64,000 nt of DNA from JAFEDN01 sp963844565 (GCA_963844565.1 CAWJON010000002.1:124001-188000), one strand, 5' to 3'; counted from the stretch's first letter, positions 53,053-63,024 are shown. Numbers and translations are program-made. Notes: a model not told the origin generated them from the sequence alone.

Positions 53053-54213
53053 TTATTTAATTGGCATTGAGCCTTCATTTAAGATGTCTAAATAATCCTG
53101 ATAAACATAGAGTTTATTTCGGGATTTTCCGGTGGTTTCTTTAATAATATTTAAATCTAATAAATGGTTTAAAGATTTGTTAGCTGTAGGCAGAGAAATA
53201 TGGCATTGTTGAGCTACTTTTTTGGCATTGCTGATAGGAAATTTTTGTAAAAATTGATAAACAGCTAAAGTAGAGACAGCGGCTTTACCAAAATTAGCTA
53301 TTTTTTGTCGATGGTCAGCAAACAATTTTAAAATGGATTGAGCAGCGGCGACGGCTTGATGAGCGGTTTCTATTACACCCTTAAGAAAAAATTGTAGCCA
53401 TTCTTCCCAGTCGCCGGTTTCGCGTACTAACTGTAAGTGATCGTAATAAAGTTGTCGGTTTGTCTTAAAATATAGACTTAAGTAAAGAAGCGGTTTTTCT
53501 AAAATGCCTTCTACGCATAAAATGAAAGTGATTAATAATCGTCCTAGTCTTCCATTGCCGTCTAAAAAGGGATGGATAGTCTCAAACTGAACATGAGCTA
53601 ACCCTGCTTTAATGAGCACGGGCAATTGCACGGTTTCGTCGTGCAAAAAATTCTCTAAATTTCCTAATAAATCGTTTAATTGTTCGTGGGGAGGGGGCAC
53701 AAATCGAGCATTGCCCGGCCGTGTTCCGCCAATCCAATTTTGGGAACGGCGAAATTCTCCGGGTTGCTTAATACTACCACGTCCATTTTTCAATAAAACT
53801 TCGTGCATTTCACGTATCAGACGCAATGAAAGAGGAAAGCCGCTTTTGAGTCTCTGTAAGCCGTGCTCCATAGCTGCCACGTAGTTAGAGACTTCAATGA
53901 CATCTTGAGGACTAGTTTCACCTTGATTTTCAAACTGTAATAAATCAGATAGCGAAGATTGTGTCCCCTCAATTTGAGAAGATAATACGGCTTCCTTTCT
54001 TATGTACATATAAAGGAATAAAGAAGGGTCTGGTAAGGTCACGCTTAGCCCATCCAGCCGACCGATGGCAACATTAGCCTTTTCTAATAGTTGGTTCAGC
54101 TTTTCTATCCGAATTGGGGGCGTTGGGGGCAGGGGATTGGGAACGTAAGCTTGATAGGTTTCTCCTGCAACAGAGCATTTTACATGCTTTCCAACTCGGT
54201 TCGGGTATTTCAT
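53053..54213 (-). CDS. Fic-family AMP-transferase with a C-terminal winged helix
   Basis: The 386-residue protein has the Fic motif HPFLDGNGRLGRLLI near residue 215, an N-terminal inhibitory helix SSQIEG near residue 80, whose Glu blocks ATP until displaced, and a C-terminal winged helix (SNAKKVAQQCHISLPTANKSLNHL). This build (Fic_N, Fic, HTH) is common in bacteria and usually modifies cell proteins or its own regulators. Repeated sequences upstream may be its operators. Start ATG 54213 has GAAG upstream. The Fic motif is complete, so it is likely active. Confidence 0.92.
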   Translation of the reverse strand: MKYPNRVGKHVKCSVAGETYQAYVPNPLPPTPPIRIEKLNQLLEKANVAIGRLDGLSVTLPDPSLFLYMYIRKEAVLSSQIEGTQSSLSDLLQFENQGETSPQDVIEVSNYVAAMEHGLQRLKSGFPLSLRLIREMHEVLLKNGRGSIKQPGEFRRSQNWIGGTRPGNARFVPPPHEQLNDLLGNLENFLHDETVQLPVLIKAGLAHVQFETIHPFLDGNGRLGRLLITFILCVEGILEKPLLYLSLYFKTNRQLYYDHLQLVRETGDWEEWLQFFLKGVIETAHQAVAAAQSILKLFADHRQKIANFGKAAVSTLAVYQFLQKFPISNAKKVAQQCHISLPTANKSLNHLLDLNIIKETTGKSRNKLYVYQDYLDILNEGSMPIK

Positions 54214-54221
54214 TGGCTTCC

Positions 54222-54346
54222 TTAATAAAGAAATTAGTCATTTTCTTTATTAAAAGTAAGCTTATCTAAAGTTTTTTTAATTAGCAAGTTATTTTAATAA
54301 ACTAAAAGAGATTTTTCTTTATTAAGAAGAATGTTATCTAAAGTTT
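54222..54346 (-). promoter_or_regulatory. Candidate operators upstream of the Fic gene
   Basis: TTAATAAAGAAA (54222) and TTTCTTTATTAA (54242) form an inverted repeat just before the Fic start. The unit TTTTCTTTATTAA...TTATCTAAAGTTT recurs at 54241 and 54313, exactly 72 bases apart. The Fic protein ends in a winged helix, so autoregulation is plausible. No experimental support. Confidence 0.45.
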
Positions 54347-54372
54347 CCTTATATTAGAAAAATATACACAAA

Positions 54373-56565
54373 CAAGGGTAAATTCTTATGCCGAGTAAGC
54401 GAACTCCATTGCTGAAGTTCGCTCCTCAAAGAACCGTGCTTGAAAGTTTCCCTTCACACGGCTCGGATTTTCTTAAGGCCAGTTGCCTGACCCGGTATTT
54501 CGGAGGGTTATTTTCTGGCACAATGCGCGTTTAGCAAAATATTCTCGGTAAGCAGGATCATAAGGAGAAGCGTCACCCCTTATTTTCACATGTCGCTTAA
54601 TCAAGGTATGGTTAGCGCGAATCAGATCCAGAAAAGGTGATGTTGAGGAACCTGTGATAGGACGTTTGGCGTAAAATATCCAGTTTCGAAGACCTTGGCT
54701 ACGAAAGTATTTCTTTCTCAACCATTGAGTATTCTTTTCAGGATGCCTACGTTTAATCCATCGCCAGATTGCTGTGAAGATTTGCTCATCGACATAACTA
54801 TAGGTTGACTTAGCGACTCCGTGCCGGTAGTAGTTCGCCCACCCCCTAATTCTAGGATTGAGCTGAGCGATTAATTCTGCCGTCGAAGCCGCACAGTTTT
54901 TACGGATGAGTTCTCGAATATTCTCCAGGAACCGTTGGACGCTTTTCCTGGAAGGCTTAATGAGGAGTTTATCTTCGTATTTTCGCACATTAAATCCGAG
55001 AAAATCAAAACCTTCCTGAAGCGTAGTGATTCTGGTTTTCTCAGCTGATAGTTCCAGTCCACGAGTCTTCAGAAAATTTTCCACCGCTGGTTTCACCTTC
55101 TGTTCCAACACCATTTGCGTTGCACCCGTGATGATAAAATCATCGGCATAAATGCTGATGTTGATTTTATCTCGAATAGAAACGACAGCTTTCACCGCAG
55201 ATTCTAAGCCACTGAGTGTTGCGTTCAAAAGTGCCGGGGAGATGATGCTGCCTTGCGGTGTTCCGTTGTCCATCCTATAGAAAGTGCCTTGATCGATGTA
55301 TCCAGCACTCAACCACTTTTTAAGAATTACCGTATCCATGATGATATTTTCAATCAGCCATGAATGAGAAATTCTGTCGAAGCAGGATTTAATATCACCC
55401 TCGAAAATAAATTGCGGCGAGCTTTTACGTGCTAATGCTCTAAAGCATTGGGCAATCGCATCGGCTGTACTGCGTTTAGGTCTAAAACCATAGGCATTTT
55501 TGTCTGCCAGCATTTCCACTACGGGTTCGAAAGAAAGCAGATGCAGAGATTGCATTGCTCGACATTTCAAAGTAGGGATGCTCAGCGGTCGCTGACGCCC
55601 ATCTTTCTTGGGAATATAAATCCGCCGAAGCGGTTGCGCCTGATAGCCTTTTCTTTGTAGAGAAAGGGCCGCTTTCATCTTCTGCGCGGGAGTTTTCCAG
55701 AGGATATTGTCTACCCCCGGAGTTTTACCACCGCGATTTTCCACCACTCGTTTGACCGCCAAAATTTTGGCGTCATGAGAGTGGGTTATCAGCCATTGTA
55801 AAGCTTTGACTTTACCATAACGGCCTTCCCGAGTTGCCTTCGCAATACGCATTTGCAGCCGTTTGACGCGCTTTTCTATGGCAGTCCAGTCTGTGCTGCA
55901 CCACACCTTAGTCAGTTCGACTGAGGATGCACCAGCTCCGATTTTAGTCGGTGCCGTCATTTGCTTTTCCTCATAAAACGGTTCTCCAAATTCTCTTGCG
56001 ATGAAAACCAGTCGGACGTGGGCACACTTTCGTGTCCGGTTTTTTTTTTTTCAAAAGAAAAAAAACTAATCGGTATCCGCATCATTACAATACGGCATTG
56101 GCTTTTTCCGACATCCCAAACCTGCAAAGTCGTTGATAAACCTTACGGCTTATCTACCTAAAAAAAAAAATTAGGAACTTTACAGGGTTTCCACGTTTCC
56201 CAAAGCGGGTCATGCCAGGTTAGGTGCTTACTGTCGACCGGAAGAGATATTGATCACGAGGCGGCATTACACCATCCGCCTGCCACTCTTCGTACCTTTT
56301 GGTTCAAGCGTATCAGCCGGTTTCGCTTGTTACCCATCACGATCTGTGCGTAAATTCACATGTGTTCACCGTACTGGCTCTCTAGCATTCACCTGAATTT
56401 CGGCTTTCAGGAGGGTTCTCCTCTCGCGATTCAAACCCCAGGCTTGCGCCTTTCATTACGTTGTCAGACTAGCTCTTTATTCATAGTCCTAGAGTCCTCT
56501 CTGTGATAAGATGGGTCTCCGACTTCGGTGGAGACAACCCGCTTTGCGACCTCGTGTCGCAAGTG
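54373..56565 (-). mobile_element. Group II intron (RNA plus maturase), probably intact
   Basis: On the minus strand, domain V lies at 54431-54464 (34 nt, starting GAGCCGTGTG and ending GCACGGTTC) with the catalytic AGC near its start, followed by a domain VI hairpin (GGAGCGAACTTCAGCAATGG and on). The 5' part, from about 56565 (GCGACACGAG...), runs about 600 nt before the maturase start and contains GGTTTGAATC and other domain I-like stems. The exact ends are uncertain by about ten bases. It lies between the Fic operators and an unknown frame. Group II introns spread by reverse splicing. Confidence 0.85.
54473..55960 (-). CDS. Group II intron reverse transcriptase/maturase
   Basis: The 495-residue protein has the RT blocks: GGKTPGVDNILW, IPKKDGRQRPLSIPTLKCRAMQ, FEGDIKSCFDRISHSWL, GTPQGSIISPALLNATL and the catalytic YADDFIITG, followed by the maturase (X) domain LNPRIRGWANYYRHGVAKSTYSYVD. 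The C-terminal HVKIRGDASPYDPAYREYF region is present, but a Cys-rich HNH nuclease is not seen, so targeting would need another nick. All catalytic residues are intact. Confidence 0.93.
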   Translation of the reverse strand: MTAPTKIGAGASSVELTKVWCSTDWTAIEKRVKRLQMRIAKATREGRYGKVKALQWLITHSHDAKILAVKRVVENRGGKTPGVDNILWKTPAQKMKAALSLQRKGYQAQPLRRIYIPKKDGRQRPLSIPTLKCRAMQSLHLLSFEPVVEMLADKNAYGFRPKRSTADAIAQCFRALARKSSPQFIFEGDIKSCFDRISHSWLIENIIMDTVILKKWLSAGYIDQGTFYRMDNGTPQGSIISPALLNATLSGLESAVKAVVSIRDKINISIYADDFIITGATQMVLEQKVKPAVENFLKTRGLELSAEKTRITTLQEGFDFLGFNVRKYEDKLLIKPSRKSVQRFLENIRELIRKNCAASTAELIAQLNPRIRGWANYYRHGVAKSTYSYVDEQIFTAIWRWIKRRHPEKNTQWLRKKYFRSQGLRNWIFYAKRPITGSSTSPFLDLIRANHTLIKRHVKIRGDASPYDPAYREYFAKRALCQKITLRNTGSGNWP

Positions 56566-56638
56566 TAATTCTAGTGTAAATGTGCTAAGAAAAATCCAGA
56601 AAAATATATGAGCCTCAAATAGGCAAAACTAGCTTTAA

Positions 56639-56923
56639 ATAGAAAGAGATAGAAGAATAGACATTAATGGAAAAGTCAGTTTGCGACTGGGGGCTTGTCT
56701 GGTGAGACCTAAGGTATTGGCAGCTGCTGCACAGTATCTTGATTTATTAGCAAGATGTGAATTCACTGTTAATTTAAATATAATTATGAGTGTTATTCTT
56801 GAAAATGAAAAATTAACAAAAGTAGCGGAAGATAAATCCAATGGAACTCTTCATTTGGGATATCAAGTTGGGTTACATTTCCAATCTTTGATTCCTCAGT
56901 TGATCCAAGTTGGACAAATTTGA
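56639..56923 (+). CDS. Unknown short frame before umuD, likely a fragment
   Basis: The frame is open from 56639 and stops at 56923, with a TTG at 56681 as the only possible start and no ribosome site. It reads IDINGKVSLRLGACLVRPKVLAAAAQYLDLL and EDKSNGTLHLGYQVGLHFQSL. I do not recognise it; the regular codon use suggests that it was once coding. It lies directly after the group II intron, which may have disturbed its start. Confidence 0.35.
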   Translation: MERDRRIDINGKVSLRLGACLVRPKVLAAAAQYLDLLARCEFTVNLNIIMSVILENEKLTKVAEDKSNGTLHLGYQVGLHFQSLIPQLIQVGQI

Positions 56924-56995
56924 CCCTGGCCGTCCGATTTAGTTAAGATAGTCCAAATAGAAAATCAAACAATATAAAATGTAGAAGAGAACAAT

Positions 56996-57412
56996 ATGTA
57001 CGAAACATACAAAATAAACCCATCTATTCCTTTACCGCTGTTTATCAGCAAAGTGTCGGCAGGATTTCCTTCTCCCGCTGAGGATTACATTGAAAAGAAT
57101 TTAGATTTAAATGAACTGCTGGTTACACATCCAGCAGCTACTTTTTTTATTCGGGTATCAGGCAATTCCATGATCGGAGCTAATATTCATGACCAGGATA
57201 TTCTTATTGTTGATCGTAGCATTGAACCCAAGAATAATAAAATAGTGATAGCTGCCATAGACGGAAATCTAACTGTTAAACGGTTACGCATTTGCAATCA
57301 AACTGTTTATCTATTAGCGGAAAATGTGAAGTTCCCACCTTTACTTATCAATCCTGAGGAAGGGATTTATATCTGGGGCGTGGTGACTCATATCATCCAT
57401 TCTGCTTTATAA
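56996..57412 (+). CDS. umuD: DNA polymerase V subunit UmuD
   Basis: The 138-residue protein has the self-cleavage site at A22-G23 (VSAGFPSPAEDY) and the catalytic Ser58 (SGNSMIGANI) and Lys95 (TVKRLR). After SOS induction it cuts itself and joins UmuC in lesion bypass. A classic LexA box (CTGT-N8-ACAG) is not visible upstream. umuC follows after 12 bases. Confidence 0.95.
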   Translation: MYETYKINPSIPLPLFISKVSAGFPSPAEDYIEKNLDLNELLVTHPAATFFIRVSGNSMIGANIHDQDILIVDRSIEPKNNKIVIAAIDGNLTVKRLRICNQTVYLLAENVKFPPLLINPEEGIYIWGVVTHIIHSAL

Positions 57413-57424
57413 GCGCAGTAAAGC

Positions 57425-58690
57425 ATGGTCACATTTCTTTTGGTTGACTGCAATAATTTTTATGTTTCTTGTCAGCGGATATTTAACCCAGCACTGGAAA
57501 AAAAGCCGGTGGTGGTATTATCTAATAATGACGGTTGTATTATTGCTCGCTCTAATGAAGCGAAAAGTTTGGGCATCCCTATGGGAGCGCCTTATTTTAA
57601 ATACCGTTCTGTATTAACTCAACATAAAGTCACGGTTTTCTCCTCTAATTATGAACTATATGGTGATATATCCAACCGCATTATGACTATTTTACGAGAT
57701 TTTTGTCCCGATATTGAAATTTATTCTATTGATGAAGCATTTTTACGAATCGAGTCGGAAAATATAAATTTAATTGATTTTTGCAAAGCTATTCGCCATA
57801 AAATCAAAAATTGGGTAGGAGTGCCGGTTTCCATTGGTATTGGTCCCAGTAAAACATTGGCGAAAATAGCTAATATGGTAGCCAAGCGTCAGAATTTAAG
57901 TGGTGTTTATGATTTAACCGATACTTATCTCCAAAATAAAATATTACCTGAATTGAAGCTAGTCGATATCTGGGGCATCGGGCATCAGTTAACTGTTCAA
58001 TTAAATAGGTTGGGGATCACTAATGCTCAACAGCTTCGTGATACTTCTACTATAGAAATCCGTAAGCGTTTTGGCGTAGTGGTTGAGCGCACGGTATTAG
58101 AGCTTAAAGGGATATCCTGCCTTCATCTCCAACATTTTCAACCCAGAAAAAATATTATCTCCTCTCGCTCTTTCAGTCAGGCGCTGCAAAATATTCACGA
58201 TGTAGACGAAGCAATCAGTCAATTTGTGGCAACAGCCTGCATTAAATTACGTAAACAGCAGTCTAAAGCACAAGGAGTCTATGTTTTTCTACAAACTAAC
58301 TTATATAGTAAACATGAAAAGCCCTATAGTAACGGTGTGTTTTGTAGTTTTGACGTTCCTACTGCCGACACCGCCTCCATGATCCAGTCAGCAAAACGTT
58401 TATTGCGAACAATATATTTATCGCATCAACATTATAAAAAAGCGGGTATTATGTTAACTGATATACTACCTAGTGATTCACTGCAAGCAGATTTATTTGC
58501 AGATTATTCTAAACATGGAAAAAGAGATTTTTTAATGAATATTCTAGATGAAATTAATAGCTCTTTGGGAAAACAATCTCTCTTTTTTGCTGCTCAAGGA
58601 ACGACGCCCACTCAATTCCAAAGCTTTTTGTTTAAAAGTGCTTGTTTCACTACAAAATGGGCTGATATATTAACCATTCAGCTTCCCTGA
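57425..58690 (+). CDS. umuC: DNA polymerase V catalytic subunit UmuC
   Basis: At 421 residues it equals the E. coli length. It begins FLLVDCNNFYVSCQRIFNP (first metal Asp), has VVLSNNDGCIIARSNEAK, YSIDEAF (second metal pair), and PVSIGIGPSKTLAKIANM, typical of Y-family polymerases. The little-finger domain and the tail with the clamp-binding region follow. It copies past DNA lesions with UmuD'. Confidence 0.95.
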   Translation: MVTFLLVDCNNFYVSCQRIFNPALEKKPVVVLSNNDGCIIARSNEAKSLGIPMGAPYFKYRSVLTQHKVTVFSSNYELYGDISNRIMTILRDFCPDIEIYSIDEAFLRIESENINLIDFCKAIRHKIKNWVGVPVSIGIGPSKTLAKIANMVAKRQNLSGVYDLTDTYLQNKILPELKLVDIWGIGHQLTVQLNRLGITNAQQLRDTSTIEIRKRFGVVVERTVLELKGISCLHLQHFQPRKNIISSRSFSQALQNIHDVDEAISQFVATACIKLRKQQSKAQGVYVFLQTNLYSKHEKPYSNGVFCSFDVPTADTASMIQSAKRLLRTIYLSHQHYKKAGIMLTDILPSDSLQADLFADYSKHGKRDFLMNILDEINSSLGKQSLFFAAQGTTPTQFQSFLFKSACFTTKWADILTIQLP

Positions 58691-58742
58691 TTAAATTTAG
58701 GAACAGAAGGGAATCATGTTTGGATATCCTAGAAATTGATGC

Positions 58743-61205
58743 TCACAATTCAAGGTTTGACCCTTGAGAATTGATATTTTCCATGTCTAAAGTTACTTGT
58801 TGGGGTAGCTTCTTGATGCTATCGTGCAGCCCTTTCCTCGACCAAAAAGCAGCAACATATAAAACACTTTTTTGACTGGGCTTATCTTTCTTTTCATTTT
58901 CATCAGCTTGAACTTTAGTACCTAAAATTCGAGCTCTTGTTGCCGAATGTTTAATTTCAAAATTAAAACCGGTTTTGGCGGTAAAAATGGCGGTTTGAAA
59001 TCGAAATATAAATGTTCCGGGAGGCGGTGGATTAAGATTAACAATGCCGTTTTCACTACTCATAGTCCAACGACTTCTTCCCAATAAAATGGCTGCTTGA
59101 GGATCGTTCCATATAGTCGGTGGAACAAATAAAAAGGATTTCGTAGGCCCACCTTTTCTGCTATCTATGGGAAATACCTCAGCGTCACTAGAAAATATTC
59201 TTCCATCAAACCAGGAGCAAACCACTTTGGGGGGGGCGCATGATTTTCCCTCTATGGGCATAAGGCGTTTATCTTCTCTTGAAAAAAAGAATTCTGGATC
59301 CAGACCTTGGCCCTTTAAGTAGGCATAGGGAGATAGGCCCCAATTAGGCTTTGGCTCGATGGGGGCTGGCGGGTTTTGCACTGGAGTTTCTTGCAATGCA
59401 CCCCTACTAGATAGGAACATATTTTCAAGCTTTTCCCTCCCTTTTTTATCTCTCCCTGAGAAGGAGTTGATCAATTGTAAAATAATTGGTGTGAAATTGA
59501 GTCTAATTTCTTCTGGTGATAAGGCTTCCTCAAATAGTTTCAAAACAACTTGTATATTAAGAAAAACCCGTAACTCCGGTGCCAATTTTAAAGCTTCTTT
59601 AACCCAATTTTTTTTTCTTGACTTTAATTGCAAGCAATATAGCGCAAATTGTATTCTGCTATATCTTGAAAATCGGTGAGAGAATCTTTCGATAAATAAA
59701 GCAGCCTCATCTTTCTGATTGTTATTAATGGCATACATAAGGCAATATTGTACTGTACTCAGTTCCAGTTTTTCTGAGTGATGCTTGGTCACCCATTTCA
59801 ACCAATCACTTCTTCTTTCTTCAAGCAGATAATTCAAAAATGGCCTCAAGCCTTCAAAGGCATTCAAATTAATTTTATTCTCTGTGACTAGCATTTTAAA
59901 ATGCGGTTCTTTTTTATATAAAATGGTAAACAAACCCAAACTTGGATCAGATATTTCTCTAAGAAAAGAGTTGGAACACATAGGAGAACAAACTAATAAC
60001 CGTAAATAATCTGCACTTTCCTGTTCCATAGCTAGTATCAAATGAGCAGTCATAATAATTACCCCTGGAGTATGAGCGAGTAATTCAACCATTTGCAGAT
60101 CTTGTAGCATAATCGCCCTTTCTAAAGGAGTTAGATTATCAACAACAACGTTAACGTCGGCTTTTTTATCAAGTAAAATTTCCACCATACGTGGCAGGTG
60201 CTGACTAATAGCTATGGTTAAGGGAGCTATGGTTAAGGGAGACTGATTAAAGTCATTTAACGGATGTACCTGATTAATAAGCGCTGGATCACCCGCCTCT
60301 AAAACGAGTTTAAAAAGTACTGGATTGCGAGAAGAAATAGCTGTTTCTAACGGATAATAGCCTTGATATTCCTGGATATTAAGATCCGCCTTTTTTTCTA
60401 TTAAAAATCTAACGACTGCTTCTCCGCCTTCTCTGCCATTTCCAGCAGCTAATATTATTGGAGTGGCTTGCCGGGATGGATGGCGCCAGTTGACATCTAA
60501 TTTTATCCCCCACAAATTAGCCACCACCATCATTCTTCTTAGTTTAGTTAACTCGCCCATATAAGCATACAATAAAAACAATCCACCGGGTGTTAAAGAT
60601 ATGTGTGCCCTACTCAAATAAGTAGTTAGAAGTTGATAAATAGTTTTATTTTCTGATTCAAGGGCGAGATCTATAATATTACAGGGGACGTTAAACAGTT
60701 CATTTCCCAAGGTTACTGTCATGGAGGAGGCATTTGGTTTGCCTTCAAGAACCATCCCTAGCGCTTCAGTACGTTTATCTATTACTGCAGAGATCAATGG
60801 AGATTTATTATCAGCATTCCGATGATTAACATCTGCCCCTTTTTTGCTTAATAATGGGATATATTTATACAGATCAGGATGACGCATTAGCACAAATATT
60901 ATATTTTCCCCGGTTACTGAGTCCTCAGTAGTGAGCGGTATTTCTGCCTTGCCTTCTTTAGCTAGATTTTTACAAAAATCTTCTAACTCTCTGGGATTTT
61001 TGATGAGTTTCTGAAAAAAGACTTGTGCGGGTGATGGCGCTAATTGTGGTTCACGGGGCTCCAATACCGAATTTTCTTCTTTTCCGGTTCTCTCTTTAAG
61101 TCTTCGTAAGGTAAGGCTATGGATCGCTCCTTTAAGGTCTCCTAAGAAGGTTTCTGAAACCGCGGAAGGATTTGGTCTGTTGGGTTGGGCTGGTAATCGT
61201 CGCAT
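58743..61205 (-). CDS. Large ankyrin-repeat protein, effector-like (2)
   Basis: The 820-residue protein has no signal peptide and starts with a Pro/Arg-rich stretch. Several ankyrin units are recognisable: LSKKGADVNHRNADNKSPLISAVID near residue 120, HPSRQATPIILAAGNGREGGEAVVRFLIEKKADLNIQEYQGYYPLETAISS near 245-300, and LPRMVEILLDKKADVNVVVDNLTPLERAIM near 350. After residue 480 the sequence is helical and unrecognised, with a Pro-rich segment and a charged C-terminal part. Its build resembles the other ankyrin protein at 34779-37400 but they share no clear similarity outside the repeats. A secreted effector role is inferred. Confidence 0.78.
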   Translation of the reverse strand: MRRLPAQPNRPNPSAVSETFLGDLKGAIHSLTLRRLKERTGKEENSVLEPREPQLAPSPAQVFFQKLIKNPRELEDFCKNLAKEGKAEIPLTTEDSVTGENIIFVLMRHPDLYKYIPLLSKKGADVNHRNADNKSPLISAVIDKRTEALGMVLEGKPNASSMTVTLGNELFNVPCNIIDLALESENKTIYQLLTTYLSRAHISLTPGGLFLLYAYMGELTKLRRMMVVANLWGIKLDVNWRHPSRQATPIILAAGNGREGGEAVVRFLIEKKADLNIQEYQGYYPLETAISSRNPVLFKLVLEAGDPALINQVHPLNDFNQSPLTIAPLTIAISQHLPRMVEILLDKKADVNVVVDNLTPLERAIMLQDLQMVELLAHTPGVIIMTAHLILAMEQESADYLRLLVCSPMCSNSFLREISDPSLGLFTILYKKEPHFKMLVTENKINLNAFEGLRPFLNYLLEERRSDWLKWVTKHHSEKLELSTVQYCLMYAINNNQKDEAALFIERFSHRFSRYSRIQFALYCLQLKSRKKNWVKEALKLAPELRVFLNIQVVLKLFEEALSPEEIRLNFTPIILQLINSFSGRDKKGREKLENMFLSSRGALQETPVQNPPAPIEPKPNWGLSPYAYLKGQGLDPEFFFSREDKRLMPIEGKSCAPPKVVCSWFDGRIFSSDAEVFPIDSRKGGPTKSFLFVPPTIWNDPQAAILLGRSRWTMSSENGIVNLNPPPPGTFIFRFQTAIFTAKTGFNFEIKHSATRARILGTKVQADENEKKDKPSQKSVLYVAAFWSRKGLHDSIKKLPQQVTLDMENINSQGSNLEL

Positions 61206-61351
61206 TTTATCTCTTTATTGTTTGTATTGCCTACTCTTAATTTTCTAAATCACTTAAATAATTCTACCCATATTGTTAGGCTAAAGTAAAGAAAGAGCGG
61301 CAGATAGCTAATGCTCGATCTATGAGGTTATCCCCCGTAAAGAAAAAAAGG

Positions 61352-62023
61352 CTACCCTAAGTTATTTATGAGCGCTTCAGCTTCCTGGTCAGACGGCGCG
61401 ACCTGACAAGAATGTTTAATCCCACGTATTAAAAGTGCAACACCTCCAGCGGCAGAAATAATTGCATTTATTCCACAAGCGGGAGTAAAGGCCAATAATT
61501 TTTTAAGAGAGGCAATTAAAACACCGCCTGACGCTGCTGTTCCAATTGAGGTTGGAATCATCATGGCTACTGATTCTAAATCAAGTCCTTTATGTGCCAT
61601 TTTTTCAATATCGGTTAACAATCCGAGAGCGCCTTTAAGCAATAATATGGTTGCAAATGAGGGGACTAACACGTCAGTCATTTTAGCGGCAGTATCGGCG
61701 CCTCCTCCAATTGCAATAGTCTTATCACCCCAGACTCCTATAAGCGCGAGTCCTTCACCGGCTGCCACAATTTTTTTGAGAAGATGAATGGCTATTAATA
61801 ATTGATTTGTTTCATATTCTTCAGGCAGGTCATCGAGAATAGTGGGTATAACATCTGAGAGGAACGCTACTCCTGCCCCTCCGTAGACTAACAAATTACT
61901 AAATAACGGAGAGAAGAACTCACCAAATCCAGTAAAAGCTGCCGCTAACGCGAATTTACTCACGGCGCCAAAGTAAGATCTTGTTGCTGTACTTATATGT
62001 TGTTTAGCTTCTTCCAATCGCAT
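61352..62023 (-). CDS. Unknown Gly/Ala-rich membrane protein
   Basis: The 223-residue protein has four or five hydrophobic segments (SKFALAAAFTGFGEF, LLVYGGAGVAFLSDVI, ATILLLKGALGLL, MMIPTSIGTAASGGVLIASL, IISAAGGVALLI) between short charged loops. No signal peptide is needed; it may be an inner-membrane or host-membrane protein. AGGAG is seven bases before ATG 62023. It is unrelated to families I know. It lies divergent to a LysR regulator, so the regulator may control it. Confidence 0.65.
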   Translation of the reverse strand: MRLEEAKQHISTATRSYFGAVSKFALAAAFTGFGEFFSPLFSNLLVYGGAGVAFLSDVIPTILDDLPEEYETNQLLIAIHLLKKIVAAGEGLALIGVWGDKTIAIGGGADTAAKMTDVLVPSFATILLLKGALGLLTDIEKMAHKGLDLESVAMMIPTSIGTAASGGVLIASLKKLLAFTPACGINAIISAAGGVALLIRGIKHSCQVAPSDQEAEALINNLG

Positions 62024-62148
62024 TTTTTTCTCCTAAATTGAATTAATAAGGCTATACTCAGTTTACTTTTTTAAAATACTTTGACAAGATAAGACTAAGA
62101 AAACCAATTTTTCCTAATAAGAAAATAAAGAAAGTCGCAAGGAATATA

Positions 62149-63024
62149 ATGGACCTCATGAATGCATTAAAAAGCTTTGCTGCTGTTGTAGAAAAAAAAA
62201 GCTTTTCAATGGCCGCTACCCATTTAAACCTCTCTGTCGCTCAAGTGAGTAAGCATATCAGTTGGTTGGAAGCACAACTCAAAACTCAATTGCTGCTGCG
62301 TTCCACACGGCGTATTGTTGCTACCAATACTGGACAAGAGTTTTTTCATCATTGTCACCGCATACTCTCTGAGTGGGACAACGCTAAAAATAACCTAGGC
62401 TCTTTTCAAGAAATACCGCAAGGTAGTTTAAAGATCAGTGTTCCTCTGCATAGTTTTGGAATTTGTCATATCGCTAACAATATCCCGGCATTTCTTAAAC
62501 GTTATCCAAAATTACAGGTTGAACTCTTGTTTCAATCACCCTATGAACCTGGTATTGATCAAAGCACGGATATTACAATTTTTATTGGGACTTTAAAAGG
62601 CAAGGAATCTTTCCATGCTATACAAGTGGGCAAGCTAACCAAGGGGGTATTCGCTACGCCAACTTATCTGCAACAGAATGGTTGTCCGCAAGTCACGGAA
62701 GATTTATTACACCATAATTGTATTGTGTTTCTTAAGCGCAAGGCCAGTAATACTTGGGTTTTTAAACACAACAAAAAAATAATTGTTTCTGGGAACTATC
62801 GCACCAATAGTGTTTACGCATTGCGCGATGCAGCCAAAGCCAATATGGGCTTGGTTTGGATGTCACACCTGTGGGCGGCTAAAGATCTTTCCGAAGGCAA
62901 TCTAATAGAGATTTTAACCGATTACGTTGCCCCTGGTGAGCCGATCTACCTAATTTACAAACATCAAGCTTCTTTATCTTTGCCTATCAAATGTTTTATT
63001 AATTATCTGAAAGAGATTTTATAA
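62149..63024 (+). CDS. LysR-family transcriptional regulator
   Basis: The 291-residue protein opens with the LysR helix-turn-helix (ALKSFAAVVEKKSFSMAATHLNLSVAQVSKHISWLEAQLKTQLLLRSTRR) and continues as a type 2 periplasmic-binding-protein-like effector domain (QGSLKISVPLHSFGI, LPAFLKRYP-like AFLKRYPKLQVEL). It is divergent from the membrane protein gene, a classic arrangement for a regulator and its target. The ligand is unknown. GCAAGGAAT precedes ATG 62149. Confidence 0.92.
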   Translation: MDLMNALKSFAAVVEKKSFSMAATHLNLSVAQVSKHISWLEAQLKTQLLLRSTRRIVATNTGQEFFHHCHRILSEWDNAKNNLGSFQEIPQGSLKISVPLHSFGICHIANNIPAFLKRYPKLQVELLFQSPYEPGIDQSTDITIFIGTLKGKESFHAIQVGKLTKGVFATPTYLQQNGCPQVTEDLLHHNCIVFLKRKASNTWVFKHNKKIIVSGNYRTNSVYALRDAAKANMGLVWMSHLWAAKDLSEGNLIEILTDYVAPGEPIYLIYKHQASLSLPIKCFINYLKEIL

